From the NCBI RefSeq assembly GCF_000003195.3, contig NW_018396398.1, forward strand, positions 194,313 through 258,312: a DNA stretch of 64,000 nucleotides. The letters run 5' to 3'. Under the pieces are notes generated by a model that worked only from the letters and a program-made list of their open reading frames with translations, searched no databases and was not told the origin of the DNA. The DNA comes from Sorghum bicolor. Its lineage: Eukaryota > Streptophyta > Magnoliopsida > Poales > Poaceae. Of the stretch, positions 42,185 to 54,600 are shown one piece after another. Each line of letters opens with the position of its first letter. Positions within the stretch are counted from its first letter, which is position 1. The position numbers and the translations under genes were made by a program.

Positions 42185-42650
42185 TGTCAACGAAAGCTAG
42201 TCGGCAGTCTACCTTGGGGTATACCCACGGTAGTAGTTTATCGGCAGACAGGTGCGCAAGCTACGAACTCGATGGTGACGCAAGACACAGACATTGTTTT
42301 TATCCAGGTTCGGCCGCGGTGTGGGCGTAATACCTACGTCTTGCGTCTTATTGTATTGCCGTAGATTGTGTTGAGTTGAGATGATCTCTCCTAAGGGGGT
42401 CCCTCGCCTCTCTTTATATAGTCCAGAGGGCAGGGTTACAGATCTGGAAACTAATCCTAGTCGGTTACCATTGCCATAGATAGTGCGACATCAATTCCTA
42501 TTCTAACCGACTAGAATCCTGCTTGATCTCCACATCTTGTTTCCTTGCGTGAAACTCTGAGCAGTTGGATCAAGCTTCGAACTATCTCGTGATAGGCCAA
42601 GCCTCCTGGCCCAAGTCTAGCCGTAAGGGTATAGGGGTTTATACCCCACA
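42185..42650 (-). repeat. 5' LTR of Tat-2
   Basis: TGTCAACGAAAGCTAGTCGG to TATACCCCACA, 466 bp. TATA-like CTTTATATAG at 42412-42421 (minus strand). Confidence 0.92.
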
Positions 42651-45600
42651 TACACCTAGATGAAGAGGCTCAAGTGGAAGCTCGGTTCGGTCTATTTGGA
42701 GATAGTGCTAATCTTGATGCAAGATAGGTGCATGGTTTCCATGGAACAAACCATATGCTTGGAAATCAATTTGGATGCACCCGATGGAACTCCTTGATGA
42801 CGTGTGTCATATGGAATCTCGCTTTGGTCTGTTTAGAAACAGTGTTAGTTTCGGTGCAAGATATGTGCATGGTTTGCGCCTAATGCACCATAGTCTAAGA
42901 AACCATTTTGGAAGCACCTGTTGGTATTTCGGTGAAGAGGCTCAAGTGGAAGCTCGGTTTGATCTGTTTGGAGATAGTGCTAATCTTGATGCAAGATAGG
43001 TGCATGATTTGCAAGGAACATACCATATGCTTAGAAATCAATTTGGACACACCCAATGGAACTCCTAGATGACGTGCGTCATATGGAATCTTGCTTCGGT
43101 ATGTATGTAGACATTGTAAGTATTAGTGCAAGATAGGTGCACAGTTTGTGCCTAAAGCACCATAGTCTAAGAAACCATTTTGGACGCACTATTTGGTACT
43201 ACTAGGTGAAGAGGATGAAGTGGAAGCTTGGTTCGGTCAGTTTGGAGATAGTGCTAATCCTTATGCAAGGTAGGTGCATGGTTTGCATTGATCATACCAT
43301 ATGCTTGGATATCAATTTGGATGCACCTGATTGAACTCCTTGATGACGTGTGTCACATGGAATCTCGCTTCGGTCCATTTAGAGACATTGTTAGTTTCAG
43401 TGCAAGATGGGTGCACAGTTTGCACCTAATGCACCATAGTCTAAGAAACTATTTTGGACGCACTTGTTGGTACTCCTAGGTGAAGGTGCTCAAGTGGATG
43501 CTCGGTTCGGTCTGTTTGGAGACAGTGCTAATCTTGATGCAAGATGGGTGCACGGTTTGCATGAAACGTACCAAATGCTTGGAAATCAATCTAGACGCAC
43601 ATGATGGAACTCCTAGATGACGTGCGTCATACAAAATCTAGCTTCGGTCTGTTTGGAGATATTGTTAGTTTCGGTGCAAGATAGGTGCAAGGTTTGCACA
43701 TAATGCAGAATAGGCTAAGAAACCATTTTGAACGCACCCAATGGTACTCATAGGTAAAAGGCTCAAGTGAAAGCTCATTTTGGTCTATTTAGAGATAGTG
43801 CTAATCTTGATGCAAGATAGATGCACGGTCTGCATGGAACGTACCATATGCTTAGAAATTAATTTGGACACACCTGATAGAACTCCTTGATAACGTGTGT
43901 CATATGGAATCTCGCTTTGGTGTGCTTAGAGACAGTATTAGTTTTGGTGCAAGATATGTGCACGGTTTGCGCCTAATGCACCTAAGTCTAAGAAACCATT
44001 TTGGAAGCACCTGTTTGTACTCCTAGGTGATGAGGCTCAAGTGGAGGCTCGGTTCGGTCTATTTAGAGATAGTGCTAATCTGGATGCAAGATAGGTGTAC
44101 GATTTGCATGGAACATACCATATGCTCAGAAATCAATTTGGACGCACTATATGGAACTCCTAGATGACATGTGTCATATGGAATCTCACTTCCGTCCGTT
44201 TAGAGGCAGTGTTAGTCCGGTGCAAGATAGGTGCACGGTTTGCACCTAATGCACTATAGGACAAGAAACCATTTTGGATGCACCCGATGGTATTCTTGGG
44301 TCAAGGGGCTCAAGTGAAAGCTCGGTTTGGTCTGTTTGAAGATAGATGCACGGTTTGCATAGAACATACGATATGCTTAGAAATCAATTAGGACGCCCCT
44401 GATATAACGCCTTGATGATGTGTGTCCTATGGAATATTGATTCGGTTTGTTTAGAGACAGTGTTAGTTTTGGTAGAAGATATGTGCACGGTTTACGCCTA
44501 ATGCACCACAGGCTAAGAAACCATTTTAGACGCACCCGATGGTACTCGTAATTGAAGAGGCTCAAGTGGAGTCTCGATTAGGTCTGTTTGTGTATAGTGC
44601 TAATCTTGATGCAAGATAGTTGCATAGTTTGCATGGAACGTACCAAATGTTAAGAAATCAATTTGGACGCACCCAATAGAACTCCTAGATGATGTGTGTC
44701 ATATGGAATCTCACTATGGTCTGTTTGAAGACAATGTTAGTAATGGTGCAAGTTAAGTGCATAGTTTGTGCCTAATGCACCATAGTCTAAGAAACCATTT
44801 TTGACACACCTGTTTGTACTCCTAGATGAAGAGGCTCAAGTGGAAGCTGGGTTCGATCTGTTTGGAGATAGTGCTAACCGTGATGCAAGATAGGTTCACT
44901 GTTTGCATGGAACATACCATATGCTTGGAAATCAATTTGGATGCACCCGATGGAACTCCTCGATGACGTGTGTCATATGGAATCTCGCTTTGGTCTGTTT
45001 AGAAACAATGTTAGTTTTGGTGCAAGATATGTGCATGGTTTGCGCCAAGTGCACCATAGTCTAAGAAACCATTTTTGACACACCTGTTTGTACTCCTAGA
45101 TGAAGAGGCTCAAGTGGAAGCTCGGTTTGATCTATTTTGGTGATATTGCTAATCATGATGCAAGATAGGTGCATGATTTGCAAAGAACATACCATATGCT
45201 TAGAAATTAATTTGGACGCACCCAATGGAACTCCTAGCTGACGTGTGTCATATGGAATCTTGCTTCGGTCCGTTTGTAGAGATTGTAAGTTTTAGTGCAA
45301 GATAGGTGCACAGTTTGCACCTAATGCACCATAGTCTAAGAAACCATTTTGGACACACTATTTGGTACACCTGGATGAAGAGGCTCAAGCGAAAGCTTGG
45401 TTTGGTCAGTTTGGAGATAGTGCTAATCCTTATGAAAGGTAGGTGCATGGTTTGCATGGAACATACCATATGCTTGGAAATCATTTTGGATGCACCCGAT
45501 GGAACTCCTTGATGACGTGTGTCATATGGAATCTCGCTTCGGTCCATTTGGAGACATTGTTAGTTTCGGTGCAAGATAGGCACACGGTTTGCATGGAACA

Positions 45601-48600
45601 TACCAAATGCTTGGAAATCAATCTGGACGCACATGATGGAACTCCTAGATGACGTGTGTCATACAAAATCTTGCTTCGGTCTCTTTGGAGACAATGTTAG
45701 TTTCAGTGCAAGGTTTGCACATAATGCAACATAGGCTAAGAAACTATTTTGGACGCACCCGATGGTACACCTAGGTAAAAGGCTCAAGTGAAAACTCGGT
45801 TTGCTCTATTTGGAGATAGTGCTAATCTTGATGCAAGATAGATGCATGGTCTGCACGGAACGTACCATATGCTTAGAAATTAGTTTGGACACACCCTATA
45901 GAACTCCTTGATGACGCGTGTCATATGGAATCTCGCTTTGGTGTGCTTAGACACAGTATTAGTTTCGGTGCAATATATGTGCACGGTTTGCACCTAATGC
46001 ACCTAAGTCTAAGAAACCATTTTGGAAGCACCTGTTGGTACTCCTAGGTGAAGAGGCTCAAGTGGAGGCTCGGTTCGGTCTGTTCAGAGATAGTGCTAAT
46101 CTTGATGCAAGATAGGTACACGATTTGCATGGAACATACCATATGCTCAGAAATCAATTTGGATGCACCAGATGGAACTACTAGATGACATGTGTCATAT
46201 GGAATCTCACTTCGGTCCGTTTAGAGGCAGCGTTAGTTTCGGTGCAAGATAGGTGCCCTGTTTGCACCTAATGCACCATAGGATAAGAAACCATTTTGGA
46301 CGCACCCGATGGTACTCCTAGGTCAAGGGGCTCAAGTGAAAGCTCTGTTTGTTCTTTTTGGAGATAGTGCTAATCTTGATGCAAAATAGATGCACGGTTT
46401 GAATGGAACATATGATATGCTCAGAAATCAATTAGGACGCACTTGATATAACTCCTTGACGATGTGTGTCATATGGAATCTTACTTCGGTTCATTTAGAG
46501 ACAGTGTTAGTTTTGGTAGAAGATATGTGCACGGTTTACGCCTAATGCACCATAGGCTAAGAAACAATTTTAGATGCACTCGATGGTACTCGTAGTTGAA
46601 GAGGCTCAAGTGGAGGCTCGATTTGGTCTGTTCGGATATAGTGCTAATCTTGATGCAAGATAGTTGCACAGTTCGCACAGAACATACCATATGTTAAGAA
46701 ATCAATTTGGACGCACCTAATGGAACTCCTAGATGACGTGTGTCATACGAAATCTTGCTTCGGTCTGTTTGGAGACACTGTTAGTCTCGGTGCAAGATAG
46801 GTGCAAGGTTTGCACATAATGCAGCATAGGCTAAGATACCATTTTGAACGCACCCGATGGTACTCCTAGGTAAAAGGCTCAAGTGAAAGCTCGTTTTGCT
46901 CTATTTGGAGATAGTGCTAATCTTGATGCAAGATAGATGCATGGTCTGCACGGAACGTACCATATGCTTAGAAATTAGTTTGGACACACCCGATAGAACT
47001 CCTTGATGACGCGTGTCATATGGAATCTCGCTTTGGTGTGCTTAGAGACAGTATTAGCTTTGGTGCAAGATATATGCACGGTTTGCGCCTAATGCACCAA
47101 AGTCTAAGAAACCATTTTGTGAGCACCTGTTGGTACTCTTAGGGGAAGAGGCTCAAGCGAAGGCTCGATTCGGTCTGTTTAGAGATAGTGCTAATCTTGA
47201 TGCAAGATAGGTACACGATTTGCATGGACATATGCTCAGAAATCAATTTGGACGGACCAGATGGAACTCCTAGATGACATGTGTCATATGGAATCTCACT
47301 TCGGTTTGTTTAGAGCCAGTGTAAGTTTTGATCCAAGATAGGTGCCCCGTTTGGACCTAATGCACCATAGGATAAGAAACCATTTTGGACGCAGCCGATG
47401 GTACTCCTAGGTCAAGGGGCTCAAGTGAAAGCTGGGTTTGGTCTGTTTTGACATAGTGCTAATCTTGATGCAAGATAGATGCACGGTTTGCATGGAACAT
47501 ACGATATGCTCAAAAATCAATTAGGACGCACCTGATATAACTCCTTCATGATGTGTCATATAGAATCTTGCTTCGGTTCATTTAGAGACAGTGTTAGTTT
47601 TGGTAGAATATATGTGGACGGTTTACGCCTAATGCACCATAGGCTAAGAAACCATTTTAGACGCACCCGATGGTACTCGTAGTTGAAGAGGCTCAAGTGG
47701 AGGCTCGATTTCGTCTGTTCACATATAGTACTAATCTTGATGCAAGATAGTTGCACAGTTTGCATGGAACGTACCATATGTTTAGAAATCAATTTGGACG
47801 CACCCAATGGAACTCCTAGATGACTTGTGTCATATGGAATCTTGCTTCGGTCTGTTTGGAGACAATGTTAGTTTTCGTGCAAGATAGGTGCATAGTTTGT
47901 GCCCAATGCATCATAGTCTAAGAAACCATTTTTGACGCACATGTTTGTACTCCTAGATGAAGAGGCTCAAGTGGAAGCTCGGTTCGGTCTATTTGGAGAT
48001 AGTGCTAATCTTGATGCAAGGTAGGTGCACGGTTTGCATGGAACATACCAAATGCTTGGAAAACAATCTAGACGCACATGATGGAACTCCTAGACGACGT
48101 GTGTCATATGAAATCTTGCTTCGGTCTGTTTGGAGACAGTGTTAGTTTTAGTGCAAGATAGGTGCAAGGTTTGCACATAATGAAGCATAGGCTAAGAAAC
48201 CATTCTGGACGCACCCGATGGTACTCCTAGGTAAAAGGCTCAAGTGAAAGCTCGGTTTGGTCTATTTGGAGATAGTGCTAATCTTGATGCAAGATAGATG
48301 CACGGTTTGCATGGAACATACGATATGCTCAAAAATCAATTAGGACGCACCTGATATAACTCCTTGATGATGTGTCATATGGAATCTTACTTCGGTTCGT
48401 TTAGAGACAGTGTTAGTTTTGGTAGAAGATATGTGCACGGTTTACGCCTAATGCACCATAGGCTAAGAAACCATTTTAGACGCACCCGATGGTACTCGTA
48501 GTTGAAGAGGCTCAAGTGGAGGCTCGATTTGGTCTGTTCAGATATAGTACTAATCTTGATGCAAGATAGTTGCACAGTTTGCATGGAACGTACCATATGT

Positions 48601-51600
48601 TTAGAAATCAATTTGGACGCACCCAATGGAACTCCTAGATGACTTGTGTCATATGGAATCTTGATTCGGTCTGTTTGGAGACAATGTTAGTTTCCGTGCA
48701 AGATAGGTGCATAGTTTGTGCCCAATGCATCATAGTCTAAGAAATCATTTTGGACGCACTTGATGGTACTCCTAGGTGAAGGGGCTCAAGTGGATGCTCG
48801 GTTCGGTCTATTTGGAGATAGTGCTAATCTTGATGCAAGGTAGGTGCACGATTTGCATGGAACATACCATATGCTTAGAAATTAATTTGGACACACCCGA
48901 TAGAACTCATTGATGACGTGTGTCATATGGAATCTTGCTTTGGTGTGCTTAGAGATAGTATTAGTTTCGGTGCAAGATATGTGCACGGTTTGCGCCTAAT
49001 GCACCAAAGTCTAAGAAACCATTTTGGAAGCACCTGTTGGTACTCCTAGGTGAAGAGGCTCAAGTGGAGGCTCGGTTCGGCCTGTTTAGAGATATTGCTA
49101 ATCTTGATGCAAGATAGGTGCACGATTTGCATGGAACATACCATATGCTCTGAAATCAATTTGGACGCACTAGATGGAACTTCTAGATGACATGTGTCAT
49201 ATGGAATCTCACTTTAGTCCGTTTAGAGACAGTGTTAATTTCATTGCAAGATAGGTGCACGGTTTGCACCTAATGCACCATAGGATAAGAAACCAATTTG
49301 GACGCACCCGATGGTACTCCTAGGTAAATGGCTCAAGTAAAAGCTCAGTTTGGTCTATTTGGAGATAGTGCTAATCTTGATGCAAGATAGTTGCACAGTT
49401 TGCATAGAACGTATGTTAAGAAATCAATTTAGACGCACCCAATGGAACTCCTAGATGACTTGTGTCATATGGTATCTCGCTTCAGTTTGTTTGGAGACAA
49501 TGTTAGTTTCAGTGAAAGATAGGTGCTTAGTTTGTGCCTAATGCATCATATTCTAAGAAACCAAATTTGACGCACCTGTTTGTACTCCTAGATGAAGAGG
49601 CTCAAGTGGAAGCTCGGTTCGGTCTGTTTAGAGATAGTGCTAATCTTGATGCAAGATAGGTGCACGGTTTGCATGGAACATACCATATGCTTGGAAATTA
49701 ATTTGGATGCACCCGATGGAACTCCTTGATGACGTGTGTCATATAGAATCTTGCTTTAGTCTATTTAGAAATAGTGTTCGTTTCGGTGCAAGATATGTGC
49801 ATGGTTTGCGCCTAATGCACCATACTCTAAGAAACCATTTTGGAAGCACGTGTTGGTACTTCGATGAAGAGGCTCAAGTGGAAGCTCGGTTTGATCTGTT
49901 TGGAGATAGTGCTAATCTTGATGCAAGATAGGTGCATGATTTGCAAGGAACATACCATATGCTTAGAAATCAATTTGGACGCACCCAATGGAACTCCTAG
50001 ATTACGTGTGTCATATGGAATCTTGCTTCAGTCCGTTTGTAGAGACTGTAAGTTTTAGTGCAAGATAGGTGCACAGTTTGCGCCTAATGCACCATAGTCT
50101 AAGAAACCATTTTGGACACACTATTTGGTACTCCTGGGTGAAGAGGCTCAAGTGGAAGCTTGGTTCGGTTAGTTTGGAGACAGTGCTAATCCTTATGCAA
50201 GGTAGGTGCATGGTTTGCGTGGAACATACCATACGCTTGGAAATCAATTTGGATGCACCCGATGGAACTCCTTGATGATGTGTGTCATATGGAATCTCGC
50301 TTCGGTTCATTTGGAGAAATTGTTAGTTTCGGAGCAAGTTAGGTGCACAGTTTGCACCTAATGCACCATAGTCTAAGAAACCATTTTGGACGCACTATTT
50401 GGTACTCCTGGGTGAACAGGCTCAAGTGGAAGCTTGGTTCGGTCAGTTTGGAGATAGTGCTAAACTAAATGCAATATAGATGCATGGTCTGCGTGGAATG
50501 TACCATATGCTTAAAAATTAATTTAGACACACCCGACAGAACTCCTTGATGACGTGTGTCATATGGAATCTTGCTTTGGTGTGCTTAGAGATAGATTAGT
50601 TTCGGTGCAAGATATGTGCATGGTTTGCGCCTAATGCACCAAAGTCTAAGAAACCACTTCGGAAGCACCTGTTGGTACTCCTAGGAGAAGAGGCTCAAGT
50701 GGAGGCTCGGTTCGGCTTGTTTATAGATAGTGCTAATCTTGATGCAAGATAGGTGCGCGATTTGCATGGAACATACCAAATGCTTGGAAAACAATCTGGA
50801 CGCAAATGATGGAACTCGTAGATGACGTGTGTCATACGAAATCTTGCTTCAGTCTATTTGGAGACAGTGTTAGTTCGATGCAAGATAGGTGCAAGGTTTG
50901 CACATAACGCAGCATAGGCTAAGAAACCATTTTCGACGCACCTGTTTGTACTCCTAGATGAAGAGGCTCAAGTGGAAGCTTGGTTCGGTTTGTTTGGGAT
51001 AGTGCTAATCTTGATGCCAGATAGACGCACGGTCTGCATGGAACGTACCATATGCTTAGAAATTAATTTGGACACACCCGACAGAACTCTTTGATGACGT
51101 GTGTCATATGGAATCTTGCTTTGGTGTGCTTAGAGATAGATTAGTTTCGGTGCAAGATATGTGCACGGTTTGCGCCTAATGCACCAAAGTCTAAGAAACC
51201 ATTTTGGAAGCACCTGTTTGTACTCCTAGGTGAAGAGGCTCAAGTGGAGGCTCGGTTCGGCCTGTTTAGAGATAGTGCAAATCTTGATGCAAGATAGGTG
51301 CACGATTTGCATGGAATATACCATATGCTCAGAAATCAATTTGGACGCACCAGATGGAACTCCTAGATGACGTGTGTCATATGGAATCTCACTTCGGTCC
51401 GTTTAGAGACAGTGTTAGTTTCGGTGCAAGATATGTAACCGGTTTGCACATAATCTTGATGTAAGATAGATACACGGTTTGCATGGAACATATGAGATGC
51501 TCAGAAATCAATTAGGACGCACCTAATATAACTCCTTGATGATGTGTGTCATATGGAATCTTGCTTCGATTCGTTTAGAGACAGTGTTAATTTTGTTAGA

Positions 51601-54600
51601 AGATATATGCACGGTTTACGCCTAATGCACCATAGGCTAAGGAACCATTTTAGACGCACCCGATGCTACTCGTAGTTGAAGAGGCTCAAGTGGAGGCTCG
51701 ATTTCGTCTATTCGGATATAGTGCTAATCTTGATGCAAGATAGTTGCACAGTTTGCATGGAACGTACCATATGTTAAGAAATCAATTTGGACGCACCCTC
51801 CCAGATGACGTGTATCATATGGAATCTCGCTTCGGGCCGTTTGGAGACAATGTTAGTTTCGGTGGAAGATAGGTGCATAGTTTGTGCCTAATGCACCATA
51901 GTCTAAGAAACCATTTTTGACGCATCTATTTGTACTCCTAGATGAAGAGGCTCAAGTGGAAGCTCGGTTCGGTTTGTTTGGGAAAGTGCTAATCTTGATG
52001 CAATATAGGTGCACGGTTTGCATGGAACATACCATATGCTTGGAAATCAATTTGGATGCACCCGATGGAACTCCTTGATGATGTGTGTCATATGGAATCT
52101 CGCTTTGGTCTGTTTAGAAATAGTGTTTGTTTCGGTGCAAGATATGTGCATGGTTTGCGCCTAATGCACCATAGCCTAAGAATCCATTTTGGAAGCACCT
52201 GTTGGTACTTCGGTGAAGAGGCTCAACTGGAAGCTCGGTTTGATCTGTTTGGAGATAGTGCTAATCTTGATGCAAGATAGGTGCATGATTTGCAAGGAAC
52301 ATACCATATGCTTAGAAATCAATTTGGACGCACCCAATGGAACACATAGATCATGTGTGTTATATGGAATCTTGCTTCGGTCCATTTGTAGACATTGTAA
52401 GTTTTAATGCAAGATACGTGCAGAGTTTGCGCCTAATGCACCATAGTCTAAAAAACCATTTTGGACACACTATTTGGTACTCCTAGGTGAAGAGTCTCAA
52501 GTGGAAGTTTTATTTGGTCAGTTTGGAGATAGTGCTAATCCTTATGCAAGGTAGGTGCATGGTTTGCGTGGAACATACCATACACTTGGAAATCAATTTG
52601 GATGCACCCAATGGAACTCCTTGATGACGTGTGTCATATGGAATCTCGCTTTTGTCCATTTGGAGACATTGCTAGTTTCGGTCAAGATAGGTGCACAATT
52701 TGCACCTATTGCTCCATAGACTAAGAAACTATTTTGGACGCACTTGTTGGTACTCCTGGGTGAATGGGCTCAAGTGGATGCTCGGTTTGGTCTATTTGGA
52801 GATAGTGCTAATCTTGATGCAAGACAGGTGCGCGGTTTGCATGGAACATACCAAATGCTTGGAAATCAATCTGGACGCACATGATGGAACTCCTAGATGA
52901 CGTGTGTCATACGAAATCTTGCTTCGGTCTATTTGGAGATAGTGTTAGTTTCGGTGCAAGATAGATGCACAGTTTGCACATAATGCACCATAGTCTAAGA
53001 AACCATTTTGGACGCACCCGATGGTACTCCTATGTAAAAGGCTTAAGTGAAAGCTCAGTTTGGTCTATTTGGAGATAGTGCTAATCTTGATGCAAGATAG
53101 ATGCATGGTCTGCACGGAACGTACCATATGCTTAGAAATTAGTTTGGACACACCCGATAGAACTCCTTGATGACGTGTGTCATATGGAATCTCGATTTGG
53201 TGTGCTTAGAGACAGTATTAGTTTTGGTGCAAGATATGTGCATGGTTTGCGCCTAATGCACCATACTCTAAGAAACCATTTTGGAAGCACATGTTGGTAC
53301 TTCGATGAAGAGGCTCAAGTGGAAGCTCGGTTTGATCTGTTTGGAGAGAGTGCTAATCTTGATGCAAGATAGGTGCATGATTTGCAAGGAACGTATCATA
53401 TGCTTAGAAATCAATTTGGACGCACCCAATGGAACTCCTAGATTACGTGTGTCATATGGAATCTTGCTTCGGTCTGTTTGTAGACACTGTAAATTTTAGT
53501 GCAAGATAAGTGCACAGTTTGCGCCTAATGCACCATAGTCCAAGAAACAATTTTGGACACACTATTTGGTACTCCTGGGTGAAGAGGCTCAAGTGGAAGC
53601 TTGGTTCGGCCAGTTTGGTGATAGTGCTAATCCTTATGCAAGGTAGGTGCATGGTTTGCGTGGAACATACCATACGCTTGGAAATCAATTTGGATGCACC
53701 CGACGGAACTCCTTGATGATGTGTGTCATATGGAATCTCGCTTCGGTCCATTTGGAGAAATTGTTAGTTTCGGTGCAAGTTAGGTGCACAGTTTGCACCT
53801 AATGCACCATAGTCTAAGAAACCATTTTGGACGCACTTGTTGGTACTCCTAGGTGAAGGAGCTCATGTGGATGCTCGGTTCGGTCTGTTTGGAGATAGTG
53901 CTAATCTTGATTCAAGATAGGTGCACGGTTTGCATGGAACATACCAAATGCTTCGAAATCAATCTGGACGCACATGATGGAACTCCTAGATGACGTGTGT
54001 CATACGAAATCTTGCTTCGGTCTATTTGGAGATAGTGTTAGTTTCGGTGCAACATAGGTGCAAGGTTTGCACATAATGGAGCATAGGCTAAGAAACCATT
54101 TTGGACGCACCCGATGGTACTCCTAGGTAAAAGGCTCATGTGAAAGCTCAGTTTGGTCGATTTGGAGATAGTGCTAAACTTGATGCTAGATAGACGCACG
54201 GTCTGCATGGAACGTACCATATGCTTGGAAATTAATTTGGACACACCCGACAGAACTCCTTGATGACGTGTGTCATATGGAATCTTGCTTTGGTGTGCTT
54301 AGAGATAGAATAGTTTCGTTGCAAGATATGTGCACGGTTTGCGCCTAATGCACCAAAGTCTAAGAAACCATTTTGGAAGCACCTGTTGGTACTCCTAGGA
54401 GAAGAGGCTCAAGTGGAGGCTCGGTTCGGCCTGTTTAGAGATAGTGCTAATCTTGATGCAAGATAGGTGCACGATTTGCATGGAACATACCAAATGCTTG
54501 GAAAACAATCTGGACGCAAATGATGGAACTCGTAGATGACGTGTGTCATACGAAATCTTGCTTCAGTCTATTTGGAGACAGTGTTAGTTCGATGCAAGAT

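Larger units (their letters stand above)
20459..42650 (-). mobile_element. Tat-2: older Tat-lineage element, inserted in satellite
   Basis: LTRs of 466 bp at 20459-20924 and 42185-42650, about 27 differences by eye (roughly 6%, about 2 million years at 1.3e-8). Target duplication TACTC (20454-20458) against TACAC (42651-42655), one mismatch, in the satellite stretch TTTGTACTCCTAGATGAAG. Same family and gene order as Tat-1. It was later enlarged by 10.1 kb when a solo LTR and then CRM-2 inserted in the last exon of its antisense gene. Without the insert Tat-2 is about 12.1 kb. All genes are decayed. Confidence 0.92.

Noticed and set aside
45443..45652. Many 60-100 codon open frames in the satellite (for example here and at 49707-49931, 52056-52280)
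   Set aside because: They recur with the 274-bp period on both strands and change with each monomer variant; they are by-products of the repeat.
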